From contig NC_079212.1 in NCBI RefSeq assembly GCF_029633865.1, forward strand, positions 148,038,041-148,102,040: DNA of 64,000 bases, read 5' to 3'. The notes under the pieces were generated by a model. That model was not told the DNA's origin. It searched no databases and worked only from the letters and a program-made list of their open reading frames with translations. This document shows positions 1 through 10,936 of this stretch, one piece after another. The DNA is from Lampris incognitus (lineage: Eukaryota; Chordata; Actinopteri; Lampriformes; Lampridae). The translations under genes were made by a program, and so were the position numbers. The first letter of the stretch is position 1. Every line of letters starts with the position of its first letter.

Positions 1-83
1 ATACTCACAGGACTGTAAAGATTCAGGAAATGTATAATATACCCATACTATTTCATTGTGTGAGGTGATTGTGAACCTTAAAT
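1..83 (+). repeat. Left terminal inverted repeat of the Academ-like element
   Basis: Reverse complement of 5804-5886 with about one mismatch over 83 bases (A at position 20 against C in the other arm). The repeat may extend left of the window. Confidence 0.9.
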
Positions 84-402
84 GAGAACTAGACCAAAGC
101 CAGTTAGGTCACAAACTGGTCTCTATACAATTGTTTAAATACACAATCAAAATACATGACAAAAAGGAATACCATAGTGAGGTAATGAACTATTTTAATA
201 TTTTAAACAACATTGACATTTACATATACTTAGTCAATGATACATGTAATCCCATATCATTAGTGGGTATATGTAATGGTAATGGGTATATGTGAATATG
301 GTTACATTATTGTTATCAAGCTCTGGGTAACCAAGTCCAGAATCAACATCCTGTGCATCAATAGACTACTACCACAGTAATACCATCAGAATCATCACAC
401 TG

Positions 403-3400
403 TCATTCATCAAACTGCTCGTTTCTCTCATCATCTGACTCCCCAAGTTCAAAGTCCAGTTCTGGACCATCCTGCTGTTTTTGGTTACTGCAGGTCTGTA
501 ACCTGCACATGTCTGTGCATGGAAGTCCATTTGACAGGCACATGCAGCTTGGCATTTCGCATGAATGCACACACTTGCATGTTAGCATTTCCAAGACCAC
601 ATCTGGTGCAGGTGGGGAGCGCATCCAGTAAATGGCCAGCTTGCCTTCATCGTCTGTCCATCCATACTCAGTAAGGCTTGGCACCACAGGGTTAGCCTGC
701 AGACAGCACTTCCATATTGCTGCCTGATAGTTGGCTCGTTGAACATGCATAAAGAGACAGTCTCTACATGGTGGCAGCTGGCTGGACTCAACCTCTCCCC
801 TTTTGGTGCAGAAGAGCTGGTAACGCAGTTTGTTCACCTCAGCAGTGCTGCTATTAGCAACATACATCCGACAGGTGAACTGCTCAATTTTCTGGAACAG
901 CTCATCACTCACATTCCATGTCTGTCCCAGTTGACTAAAAGTCTCTTGGCAGGAAGTGTGCTTTCTCACTATCTTCAGGGCATTCAGCTTCCCTCGACCA
1001 GCGAATGCACTGACAGTGTCGCAGCCTGTGAAGGCATGTAAGCCAATTAGGCTGTCACAGATGCTGTCTCCAAGTGAACTTGCCAGTTTGGTGATGTCGA
1101 CAAACCGTGTACGGTTCTGAGTCCCACACTTCTGGTAGATGGGACAGGTGATGTCCTTCTGGAAGCCAAGACAAAGCACCATGACATCAGTGTCCTCAGC
1201 TGTGATGATAACTGACTTTGAGCCCGCATTTGCTGCATGCAATGCATGCAGGAGCAGACGGGTGTCAGCTTCTTCATGTGTGGAGTGCAGTTCTGCTGCT
1301 TCCTCACACCCATCTTCTGTCAACTTGTAGCAGGTTTCCTCACAGGTCATGTACAACACCTTGCCATGCAGCATAGCTCTGTATCGTGGGAGGTTCCACT
1401 CTTCCACCAGAAACTTGATGAGACTGGTCTTGTTGGAGGAACTGCACAGAAATTTTCTCCACTGCTGGACGTGGTGTCCCCCTGCAAGATTCTTGTACTG
1501 GAGAGTGATGTCTCCACCCCGGTTTAGTCGTTCAGCATCTTTGATCGAAGTCTGGTGATAGACATCAAAAACAACATCAATCCTCCCACTCTGTGCTCCC
1601 TCATGGAGGACCTGGGTCAAGGCTGACTCTGCCACCTGTGCAAAGGTTTTGTTGTTGCCATTCATTTTTTGGACCAGGCTCATCCCATCAATGATGGAAG
1701 TAGATGGGATTGGGATGTCTTCTGCAGGAGATACATTCTTTTCAAGCTCTCTGGCAAGTGCAGCCTTGTTTGTTTTTCGTAAGGACCCATCAGCATTTGC
1801 CAGTGCCCATGGTAGTGGGCCCAATGGGTAGGCAAGGACATCCTTCAGATTCACCTTCCTGCTTTCAGCCACCAGGATCATGTGACTGAAAAGGTTTCTA
1901 TCTGCCTTCAGAACCACATCCTGTGCTTTCTTTCCATGAGCTTGTTTTGTGCTGACATTGGAGAATGTTTTCAGACTTTGCTTGGTCATCTTGTCGTGGA
2001 ATTTCACAGGTGGTGGGTCTGCATCTAACCTTGTTTGCTGGAATGCTTGGTAGGCCTCTTCTCCTTTCTCAAGAGCTCTCAAGAGATCTATGGTCACATC
2101 AGGTGGAGCCATGTTGCCAGTGGAGAGGCTAACCAAATCAATCTCATCAGGGGACATAGGATTGAGCCAGTTATTCTCCATAAGGTCCATGAGAGACTGG
2201 ACATCTGCTTCATCTCTCTTGGTCCTTGGACTCTGTAGATCTGGATGAGACCATTTGCACCTGCCTTGACCTGTCAGGTCTCTCAGCTATCTGAGGTACA
2301 TGCTTCTATACTCAGCTGTGAGATAATATTTGGTCACAGCTCCTGGCTTCAAGCTGAATCCCTTTGTCCCTCCAGCTGTTTGGGTGTCTTTGTTCACCGT
2401 TTCTTCTATAGCTTGGTCAACAGGGATTCCGCCAAAGGGATTGGTGGAGCCCAGTTGGACTGAGAAGCCTCCTTCCATGAATTCTGTGTACACATCTGGG
2501 TGTGTGATGGGCAGCTCAGACATCTGGGCGTAGTAGTAGGGGAGGTAGCGTGCATAATTCATCCTGTCATAAGCAAAGCACCATGGGATCATTGCTCGAA
2601 TGCTAGCCACGTGTAGCATCCAGTCTCCCTCTCTGGATGCTCGGATGAGCCCCAACAAGATTTCAACCATGTCCAAATAGGACATCCAGAAGTTCGAGAG
2701 GCTGCCGTTTCCACCTCTAAGGAACTCGCGGTAGACTTCAAATAGATCCATTATGTGTGTACAAGAGCTGTTCTCGAGGACCTCCTTCAAAGCATGTTGT
2801 GAGACTTCTTTTCCAAGGCTGTCAATGGTCTTCAGTGTCTCATTCAGGTGAACCATGTCATTCCTGTGAGTTTCTTCCAACCAGGACAGGAAACCATTCA
2901 AGGTCAGTCGCATGAGAGCCTCATACAGGAGCTTGTGTAGTCGCACTGCCCTGTTGTACTTGCGGCCATCCATAACACCAGCAATTGAGCCTTCTGCAAT
3001 CATGCCAGACTCAATGCAGAGGTCTTTGAGTCCAGCATCTTGGAAACGCTTTCCTATTATTGCCAGCAGTGTGCAGATGGTGTGGAATACCCCAAGCCTA
3101 ACGATGATATCATGGAACTTGTCATGGTGTTTCCATGTGATCTCGACAGCCTTTGCATACAGGGCTTGGTCAAAGACACAGACAATCTTCCTCAGGCCTA
3201 AGCACTGCATGATGCTCAGTGACTGGTTAAGCACCTCGTTGACAGTAGACATTTGTGTCGCTGGAGCATTGATGGTAGGCAGATAGCCTATATTGTCGGG
3301 GATGACCGTCATCTCTCTTCGAGTCAGGATGTTGAAGCCTGTCCAGCTGCTGACTGACTGTTCTTCTTGTTGTGACATGCGTGCTAGGACCCAAAGAAGG

Positions 3401-5079
3401 TTTTTCTCTCTGGCAAGCTTAGTATTGGCTGCAGTATCGGCATCTGACTTTTTGCTTTGTGGTGGCCCTACCTGTTGTCCAGCATTGTAAGTTGGTAACA
3501 TTGGTGGGGGTCCATCAATGCTTCTCTTCTTTGTTTTGGGAACAGTGGGCATGGGTTGGACAGGAAGTGGGTTGACTGGCTTTGCTTGCACAGCAATCCC
3601 ATTGACTCTGTGAGATGTTCCCTCACCACTGACAGTTTCTTCAAGACGGTCGATATTGTCCCAGGCTAAAGTTGTGAATATGCCAGGATGGATGTTAGCT
3701 GGAAGGGCAATGCCACTCCCTGATGATGAGAGTTTCTGGAGACACAGGGCAGTGTTGATCTCTTCCATCTGTGAATAGGACACACTGTGACCAAGTCGGT
3801 TGAGGATGTTTATCAACTCTACATTTCCTGTCAATGATTTGACACTGAATGGCAGAACAATGTGCTTGGAAGGCTTGGTATTTCCACATGTCACTGCATA
3901 TACTATGTCATGGCCAAATGACTGCAGAAGGCACTGCACTCTCTTGGATGCATAATCAGGATCATTTGAGCCTGTGAGTAGAGAGTACAGGAAGATAATG
4001 AGCGACTCTGGAATGGTAGGACATTCTGCTTCTGGTTTGACTTCAGGCGGCCAGGTTTGAGGAACATCTTGACTTTTAATGTCTGCTCTCAATTTGATGG
4101 CTGCTTTGGCTATAACATCCTGTGCACTGACACTTTTCAGGGTCTGCAGCTCCCTTTTGAGAGACTGATTTTCTTTGGCAAGTTCCCTCATGGACAAGTT
4201 ATCGGGATAGAGGAGGAATTTTCCTTTCTCATCAGGGAATATCTGCAAGGCTCCAGCAAACTCACTCTCCAGGTTTCACCTTATGTGCTTCTTGGTTGAT
4301 TCCTTGACTTGGGCAATGCCTTGGGAGTTCATTGAAGCTACCAGTCTAGAAGAGAGATCAGTCATTGTCATCACTTGAGGATTGCCAAAAAGCTCCATCC
4401 TGATGAAGAGGAACAGCTCATTGTATGCCTTATTCACAGCAGCTTCATACTAGGCTGCAGCATCATCATCTTCATTGCTGGCAACCTCTCCTTTGGAAAC
4501 CTCTTCTTTGGTGTTAAGTCTATAGCATGACCTGTGGTAGTGCCCTTCAGCTGCTACAAGGTCTCTACTCACAATGGCAAGGATTCTGCTGTCCCTTTTC
4601 TTTGTGGCTGCACTCCTGATCTTTGCATCAGCTCGCAGTTCTCGACACTGCACCAGTACTTCTCTCGTATTCTGTCTCTTGGAATATTTGCTGTTTTTCT
4701 GACAAAATATGCACTCTGCATCATAAGTCCTAGATGTACTTGGAGCATGTCGAGCTACTCTCTTAGATTGTTTCTCTTCAGCAGAGACACAACTTTTCTT
4801 TTCTTTTGCAAGGAGGCCATCAAGAATTTGCTTCATAGTGAAGATACTGCGACACTTTCTGTGGTAGTAGATTGCTGGAATCTGTCCCTCAGGAATGTCT
4901 TTTGCCAGTTTCCAAACTGGTGCATGATTTCGTATCTGAGCTGCCCTGAGCAGAGTTCTCCATGAGTCGACACTTTGTAGTGAAACCAGCTTATCTGTAT
5001 CATCAGAACAGTGGATAATGCACTCCACCCGTGGGCGCTTTGGTATTGGGTAAAAACTTGCTTGTTCACCAGTGGCCAT
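403..5079 (-). pseudogene. Academ-like transposase, single frame with three in-frame stops
   Basis: Transposase of the surrounding element. Three open segments (5079-4450, 4248-2287, 2190-403) lie in the same frame, so the whole is about 1558 codons interrupted only by TAG at 4452-4450, TGA at 4278-4276 and TAG at 2289-2287. The text stays protein-like across each stop. The start is the ATG at 5079 (MATGEQASFYP). Visible parts in order: an N-terminal region with two zinc-finger-like blocks (CIIHC...YHRKC, then CIFC...YHRSC); a central region with DNIDRLEETVSG and VFDQALYAKA, whose acidic residues could belong to a DDE core; then EEADTRLLLHA, ITAEDTDVMVL and FTGCDTVSAFAGRGK, resembling the acidic metal-binding signatures of XPG/FEN1 nucleases; and a C-terminal Cys-rich tail (CKCVHSCEMPSCMC) like tesmin/CXC domains. 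No frameshift was seen. The TGA replaces what would be an Arg in IR-x-NLE, consistent with CGA to TGA decay. Confidence 0.8.
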
Positions 5080-5803
5080 ATTCAGTCAGTTTTCACCTGC
5101 CACATACAAACAAATACATGTAACTTAGGTGTATGAACACTACTAAAACAAAGTTTACTTTGCTTCACCAGCGCCATATTACCATTATTTATCTTACATA
5201 GCCACAAATAGATACATTACCTAGTTGCTATGCAACAGCTGTATTTTGTCCACATGAGGCCGCTAAAATCAACACAAGATGAAAGTTCCTCGTAGCCACT
5301 TTAACTAATCATATTAACATATACATTAAAAGAACATGCTAACATTATGGTAAATTAGCTTACAATCTTCTCCAGAGTGAGACAAGAAGATAGATACCAG
5401 TTTCCTCTATATGTGTTTAGTAGAAAGCTATCTGGCTGCACGTTAGCCTAGCTTAGCACAATGAATGGAAGTACACAGTACTGGTTATCCTTGGTTGTTG
5501 GCCAACTAAGAACTGTCCCAGAGTTTAAGCTAGGCTAATCAGTACCAGGGGTGTTGAAATGCTATATTTGTAAAAATCTGGGCAAATACACAATCGTGAG
5601 AGGCACAGAAACAGGTTTCCTGAAAGAAAAACGAAATAGCTGCTCATTTGGAAAGGTTATCATGTATTATTTTACTTCTGTTAGTGTACCAAATAAAATG
5701 GCACCAGTGAAGTTGTGTCACCTTGGGTGATATCGATATCTGGTCTGACCCATGGACTAACTGGTTTTGGTCTAGTTAGTTTCTTAGTAATAATGCCCTT
5801 CTA

Positions 5804-5886
5804 ATTTAAGGTTCACAATCACCTCACACAATGAAATAGTATGGGTATATTATACATTTCCTGAATCGTTACAGTCCTGTGAGTAT
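5804..5886 (-). repeat. Right terminal inverted repeat of the Academ-like element
   Basis: Pairs with 1-83. It ends in CTGTGAGTAT, after which unrelated sequence (TCCAG...) begins, so 5886 is the probable right boundary. Confidence 0.9.
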
Positions 5887-6300
5887 TCCAGTTTTTGTGT
5901 TTTGTGTCCCTGATATTCCTAGATGCCACAGGGCTAAAAGAAATATATAGTTTAGGCGAACATTGCAGAAAGATGTGTGTTATTGACGGGTTGAAGAGCT
6001 CAAGTGACCTCTATATTTGTGAGAAATATCCACAACAGGGCTTGAATGAAAGCTAAGAAGGTCCCCTTTAAAATGATACCAAAGACAATATTATAGAACA
6101 TTGAAAAATGTCCTGACCATGAGGCTAAACCAGGATATGCACCAGCGTCTAAAATGCAATTTAGTTTAGCGGGTGGTTAACTTCATGAGCTGATAACTGT
6201 GATACAACTGCCACTCAGGAATGGTTATCATACCAAAATATCATCTACAGACATGGATCCTTTCAAAAATTATAAGTAAGTTTTGCCACCTTGAGTGTAC
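5887..6300. other. Unassigned stretch between transposons
   Basis: AT-rich sequence between the Academ-like element and the gypsy fragment. I see no coding motif, tandem repeat or terminal repeat in it. Confidence 0.5.
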
Positions 6301-6314
6301 CGAAATAGGAAATT

Positions 6315-7139
6315 TTGGGCTCTGGCCCATGGACTATCACGCCAGAGGGACTGAGAGCTGATGATGCAAAAGTGAAAGCAATCAACGACATGCCACCCTC
6401 AGAGGACAAACAAGGCCTGCAACGACTGCTTGGAATGACAAAGTACTTAGCACAGTACATCCAAAACAAAACCTTGTTGACAGCACCTCTCAGACAGCTA
6501 CTCAGGAAGGACGCTATGTGGCAGTGGAGCCCACATCACAGCGCAACAATGGAGAATCTGAAAGCTACCCTCACACAAGCACCTGTACTGAGGTTTTACG
6601 ACTACAAGAAGCCGCTGACAATACAACTAGACTGATTGAAAGACGGGCTGGGAGCATGTCTTCTGCAAGAAGGTCAACCTCTGTGCTATGCACCGCGAGC
6701 ACTTCCTTAGACTGAACAAAGATACACTCAAATAGAGAAAGAACTACTCGCCATAGTCTTTGCAGCCAAAAGGTTTCATCAATACATCTACAGCAAGACA
6801 GTGATGGTCCAGTCAGACCACAAGCCTCTGGAGATCATTGTGCAGAAGCCACTGAACAAAGCATGAGCACGACTGCAGACAATGTTCCTACAACTGCAAA
6901 CGTATGATCTGAACATCACATACACACAAGGCAAGCACATGTATATCACTGACACACTGTCCCATGCAACAGTGAGCGGAGAGGGAGAAGACGTCAACGG
7001 GAATCCCTGTGATGAGAAGGTTGTGTATGCCATGGAAGCCACAGACGCGCTGAGCACAGAGACACTCAGCCAGCTGAAAGAGGCAACTGCAGCAGACAGT
7101 GTGCTACAAGCTCTGTGTGAGAGAAGCAAGAAAGGATGA
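6315..7139 (+). pseudogene. Ty3/gypsy pol fragment (end of RT plus RNase H)
   Basis: Remnant of an LTR-retrotransposon polyprotein. Reading the + strand from 6315 gives the RT connection region (TPEGLRADDAKVKAI, LQRLLGMTKYLAQYI, TAPLRQLLRKD), then RNase H (IQLD..KDGLGACLLQ, IEKELLAIVFAAKRFHQYIY, SDHKPLE) and the tether (YDLNITYTQGKHMYITDTLSHA). The frame is the same throughout but is cut by in-frame TGA (6633-6635), TAG (about 6708) and TGA (about 6864), and ends with TGA at 7139. No LTR, gag or integrase accompanies it, and a Tc1 element abuts its 3' side. Family assignment is firm; it cannot make a functional protein. Confidence 0.85.
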
Positions 7140-7156
7140 ATCTAATCTCAGTACAA

Positions 7157-8465
7157 ATACAGCTGTTCTGTGACGGCCTCAGAGGTTTGTTAAGAGAATA
7201 TTGGGGAGCACACAGCATCATGAAGTCCAAGGAACACACCAGACAGGTCAGGGATAAAGTTGTGGAGAAGTTTAAAGCAGGGTTAGGCTATAAAAAGATT
7301 TCCCAAGCTTTGAGCATCTCACGGAGCACTGTTCAATCCATCATCCGGAAATGGAAAGAGTATGGCACAACTGCAAACCTACCAAGACACGGCCGTCCAC
7401 CTAAACTTACAGGCCGAACAAGGAGAGCACTGATCAGAGATGCAGCCAAGAGGCCCGTGGTGACTCTGGACGAACTGCAGAGATCCACAGCTCAGGTGGG
7501 GGAATCTGTCCACAGGACAACTATTGGTCATGCACTGCACAAATCTGGCCTTTATGGAAGAGTGGCAAGAAGAAAGCCGTTGTTAAAAGAAAACCATAAG
7601 AAGTCCCGTTTGCTGTTTGCCAGAAGCCATGTGGGGGACACAGCAAACATGTGGAAGAAGGTGCTCTGGTCAGATGAGACCAAAATTAAACTTTTTGGCC
7701 TAAATGCAAAACGCTATGTGTGGCGGAAAACTAACACTGCACATCACTCTGAACACACCACCATCCCCACTGTCAAACATGGTGGAGGCAGCATCATGCT
7801 CTGGGGGTGCTTCTCTTCAGCAGGGACAGGGAAGATGGTCAGAGTTGATGGGAAGATGGATGGAGCCAAATACAGGGCAATCTTGGAAGAAAACCTGTTG
7901 GAGTCTGCAAAAGACTTGAGACTGGGGCCTCCGGAGGTTCACCTTCCAGCAGGACAACGACCCTAAACATAAAGCCCGGGCTACAATGGACGGGTTTAAA
8001 CCAGAACATATTCATGTGTTAGAATGGCCCCGTCAAAGTCCAGACCTAAATCCAACTTAGAATCTGTGGCAAGATCTGAAAACTGCCGTTCACAAACGCT
8101 CTCCATCTAATCTGACTGAGCTTGAGCTGTTTTGCAAAGAAGAATGGGCAAACATTTCAGTCTCTAGATGTGCAAAGCTGGTAGAGACATACCCCAAAAG
8201 ACTTGCAGCTGTAGTTGCAGCAAAAGGCGGTTCCGCAAAGTATTGACTCAGGGGGGCTGAATACTTTTGCACACCGCACTTTTCAGTTTTTTATTTGTAA
8301 AAAAAAATGTAAAATCATGTATAATTTTCTTTATACTTCACAATTGTGTGCCACTTTGTGTTGGTCTTTCACATAAAATTCCAATAAAATATATTTATCT
8401 TTGTGGTCGAAACGTGACAAAATGTGGAAAAGTTCAAGGGGTATGAATACTTTTGCAAGCCACTG
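7157..8465 (+). mobile_element. Tc1/mariner-type transposon, left end missing
   Basis: Fish Tc1-like element. The right end reads ...GAATACTTTTGCAAGCCACTG followed by TA (8466-8467), the usual terminal repeat and TA target of these elements. The matching left terminal repeat is absent: the element begins inside its 5' region next to the gypsy fragment. A broken transposase fills most of it and a poly-A signal-like AATAAAATA lies near 8384. Confidence 0.9.
7220..8246 (+). pseudogene. Tc1-like transposase, frameshifted
   Basis: The start is the ATG at 7220 (MKSKEHTRQVRDKVVEKF). The N-terminal part shows the paired-like helix-turn-helix (YKKISQALSISRSTVQSIIRKWKEYG) and the GRPPKLT linker. The catalytic region has the first Asp in VLWSDETKIKLFG and the HGGGSIMLWGCFSSAG motif. 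Near 7928 an apparent 4-base insertion (GGCCTCCGG) shifts the frame, so the second Asp ([11 protein letters not shown]) is read in another frame. The third acidic residue is lost: the SPDLNPxENLW motif has TAG in place of the Glu codon at about 8059. The frame then runs to TGA at 8244-8246. Family length is about 340 residues, so nearly all of the protein is represented but it is not functional. Confidence 0.9.
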
Positions 8466-8467
8466 TA

Positions 8468-8811
8468 ATTGTAACTCGACTCCATTTTGGGGGAGCACGG
8501 TCACCCAAAGTCTCGCCCAGTGATTGGCTTATTCAACTGGAAAAGTCCTGTCTATTTCTCTCATTACAAACCCTCTTCATCTGTCTCTTCTCTGTCATCC
8601 ATCATCATTCTGTGTGCACACACACACTCATACACCAATGGCAATGTCAACTATGCAAGGTAACAAGCAGCTCATCAGGAGCAGTTAGAAGTTGGATGTC
8701 TTTCTCAGGGACACCTCCACATTTTTGTAAGGAGGAGCCGAGGATCGAACTGGCAACCCTCTTGTTACCAGACGACCTGCTCTACCTCCTGAGCTATTGC
8801 TGCTCCCCTCT
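8468..8811. other. Unassigned sequence between Tc1 and SINE
   Basis: I see no coding motif. It includes a region (8640-8790) resembling the arms of fish tRNA-like repeats but too degraded to name. Confidence 0.4.
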
Positions 8812-9233
8812 TTTTTCACCCTAATTGTACTTGGCCAATTACCCCACTCTTCTGACCTGTCGTGGTCGCTGCTCCACCCCCTCTGCCGATCCGGGGAGGG
8901 CTGCAGACTACCACGTGTCTCCTCTGTTACATGTGGAGTCACCAGCCGCTTCTCATCTGACAGTGAGGAGTTTCACCAGGGGAACATAACGCATGGGAGG
9001 ATGATGCTATTCCCCCCAGTTCCCCCTACCCCCCAAACAGGTGCCCCGACCAACCAGAGGAGGCGCTAGTACAGCAACCAGGACACATACTCACATCCGG
9101 CTTCCCACCCGCAGATAGGGCCAATTGTCTCTGTAGGGACGCTTGACCAAGCCGGAGGTAACACAGGGATTCGAACCGCCAATCCCCCGTGTTGGTAGGC
9201 AACGGAATAGACCGCTACACTACCCAGACACCC
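8812..9233 (-). mobile_element. tRNA-derived SINE, family A (copy 1)
   Basis: On the minus strand the 5' head carries a tRNA-like box A (TAGCGGTCTATTCCGTTGCC) and box B (GGTTCGAATCC). A tRNA-unrelated body of about 340 bp follows (TTACCTCCGGCTTGG, GGTGGGAAGCCGGATGTG, GCCTCCTCTGGT, CTCCTCACTGTCAG, GGGGTGGAGCAG) and it ends with AATTGGCCAAGTACAATTAGG. The same element recurs at 14738, 32588, 33687, 40131 and 63572. I do not know a published name for it. Confidence 0.85.
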
Positions 9234-9508
9234 AAGCTACTGCTGCTTTACATAAAATCAAGTCCATTCATCATTCACATATCTCTGTCATTTCTCTGTC
9301 ATCTATCATCATTTTAGGGTTTCATTTGTTGGAACTGTATCAGGCTGGTGTTTTTCTGACCTTTGACCTCCTTCCTGTTGCTTGTTTTTTGTGATGGAGA
9401 AGGACTTGCGATACATTTGTCTGGATGTCAACTGTCAAATACTCCTCCATTCATTTCTCTCTGCACTTCCCTTTTTTAATTTTCCCTTCTTGACTCCTCT
9501 ATCCTCAG

Positions 9509-9600
9509 ATGACTGTGGGGAGTTCTACAGGAGGAGGAGGAGGAGCGGAGTGTCTGATGTGTAAGGAGAGATGCACTGGATACCATCCACATTCCTGGAG
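9509..9600 (+). CDS. lmcd1: lmcd1 exon 2 (first visible): cysteine-rich N-terminal region
   Basis: First visible coding exon of LIM and cysteine-rich domains protein 1, a transcriptional cofactor of muscle known in mammals to act with GATA6 and calcineurin/NFAT signalling. The acceptor is ATCCTCAG before 9509 and the donor is AG|GTAATG at 9601. It encodes MTVGSSTGG...AECLMCKERC TGYHPHSW plus the first two bases of an Arg codon; the CLMCKERC and HSWR pattern matches the mammalian CLGCKGTC...HSWR. The exon opens on an in-frame ATG, as the mammalian exon does after a short first exon; that first exon was not found. A five-Gly run (GGA repeats) replaces part of the mammalian linker. A (TC)n tract follows at 9611-9644. 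Confidence 0.85.
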
Positions 9601-9644
9601 GTAATGGAGCTCTCTCTCTCTCTCTCTCTCGCTCTCTCTCTCTC

Positions 9645-10160
9645 CCTGTACCAGCAGAATGAAATGAAATGAAAGAAAATGGTTAACAGAGAAAAGAGGA
9701 AATTTGACGCGAACTAGAGGAATGTGGCAGAATCCTGCTACACCTCCTTTTCTTCTCTCTCTCCTTACTTGGTGTTTTTCTCTCTTTCTTGCCTGACCTG
9801 GCCTCCAGCCTTCTCTGGGCAGGAAGAGTGATGTCATGGAGGTGATGTCACTTGTTATGTTTCCAAGTGAATGATTAAATGTTGCAAAAAACAGAATATG
9901 TGAATGAAGGTGTGTTTCTATCGGATGTTTTTAAGAGCATAAAATCCTGAATGTAGAGAAGGTCTGAGTCCTCCATCATACATCCATACTTCAAAAGACA
10001 CGACAACGATGGATAGATCAACTGGGAGTCATCAGACAAGTTTATATCACTTTTTTTAGCTGATGAATTTATTTAATGGTTTGAAAAATGAACACGATTG
10101 ATAGTGTTAATGATACACACAAAAACTGTGAGCCACTACCACGAGAAGTAACTTGACTTG
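9645..10160. other. lmcd1 intron sequence, no recognised element
   Basis: Stretch between the (TC)n tract and the first Penelope copy. I see no gene, RNA or repeat that I can name. Confidence 0.4.
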
Positions 10161-10267
10161 TCTTGATGCTCGATAATCCAGGTAAGAAAATCAAAATTGG
10201 TTGAATCAGTTCATCTGGACACAGAAACGCTTCATCATCATCTAAGTGTCCTCTTCAGTCTCACCTG

Positions 10268-10665
10268 ATTGCAGGTGTCCCACCCTTATAAACAATACAG
10301 TGGCTGCAGGTGTCCCCACCCTTATAAACAATACAGTGGCCGCAGGTGTCTCCACCCTTATAAACAATACAGTGACTGCAGGTGTCCCCACCCTTATAAA
10401 CAATACAGTGACTGCAGGTGTCCCCACCCTTATAAACAATACAGTGGCTGCAGGTGTCCCCACCCTTATAAACAATACAGTGACTGCAGGTGTCCCCACC
10501 CTTATAAACAATACAGTGGCCGCAGGTGTCTCCACCCTTATAAACAATACAGTGACTGCAGGTGTCCCCGCCCTTATAAACAATACGGTGACTGCAGGTG
10601 TCCCCACCCTTATAAACAATACAGTGGCTGCAGTTGTCCCCACCCTTATAAACAATACAGTGGTA
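10268..10665 (-). repeat. 36-bp tandem repeat at the Penelope 3' end, 11 copies
   Basis: Unit CTTATAAACAATACAGTG plus 18 more bases, repeated 11 times with few changes. Because 36 is a multiple of 3, several frames on both strands stay open by accident. The same unit occurs 4 times at 14426-14567 and twice at 35280-35352, each at the 3' end of a Penelope copy, so it belongs to the element. Confidence 0.95.
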
Positions 10666-10936
10666 TAACGACCCAAACCAACAATCAGTTTCATATGTAA
10701 ATTTGGGTGTGACCATTAACTAGAGTTACAACGGCCATGTGTACTATTCACAGAGGGTTGGGGAATAGTTGCAATTACAGCATTGTAAGATGGTGACAGA
10801 TGTACTCTTAGGCCCCCCCGGTTCAGGGATGGTCGTTCCCTCTTCACAAAGATGGCCTCTTTGACTCCCTGTTCAAACCAGCGTTCCTCCCTATCAAGGA
10901 TGTGCACATCCTCATCCCTGAAAGAGTGGCCACTGG

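Larger units (their letters stand above)
1..5886 (-). mobile_element. Academ-like (AcademX type) DNA transposon
   Basis: The window opens inside, or exactly at, the left end of a DNA transposon of about 5.9 kb. The first 83 bases recur as a near-perfect inverted copy at 5804-5886, starting ATACTCACAGG and differing at only about one base. A further shared block (ACTAGACCAAA.CCAGTTAG) lies just inside each end, at slightly different distances. Between the ends, on the minus strand, is one very long reading frame for a transposase with an XPG/FEN1-like nuclease region, which is what I know of the AcademX lineage. The target-site duplication cannot be read because the left flank is outside the window. 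Non-coding stretches 84-402 and 5080-5803 hold no other gene. The family name is from memory; the transposon call itself is firm. Confidence 0.8.

Noticed and set aside
6253-6275. ATG with eight codons followed by GTAAGT as candidate lmcd1 exon 1
   Set aside because: It would end in phase 2, whereas exon 2 needs phase 0, and the peptide (MDPFKNY) does not resemble the mammalian start.
9160-9233. tRNA gene-like box A and box B
   Set aside because: It is the head of a dispersed SINE; cloverleaf arms are not maintained and the same head recurs six times.
10242-10716. Four overlapping ~145-codon frames on both strands
   Set aside because: Created by the 36-bp repeat of the Penelope 3' end.
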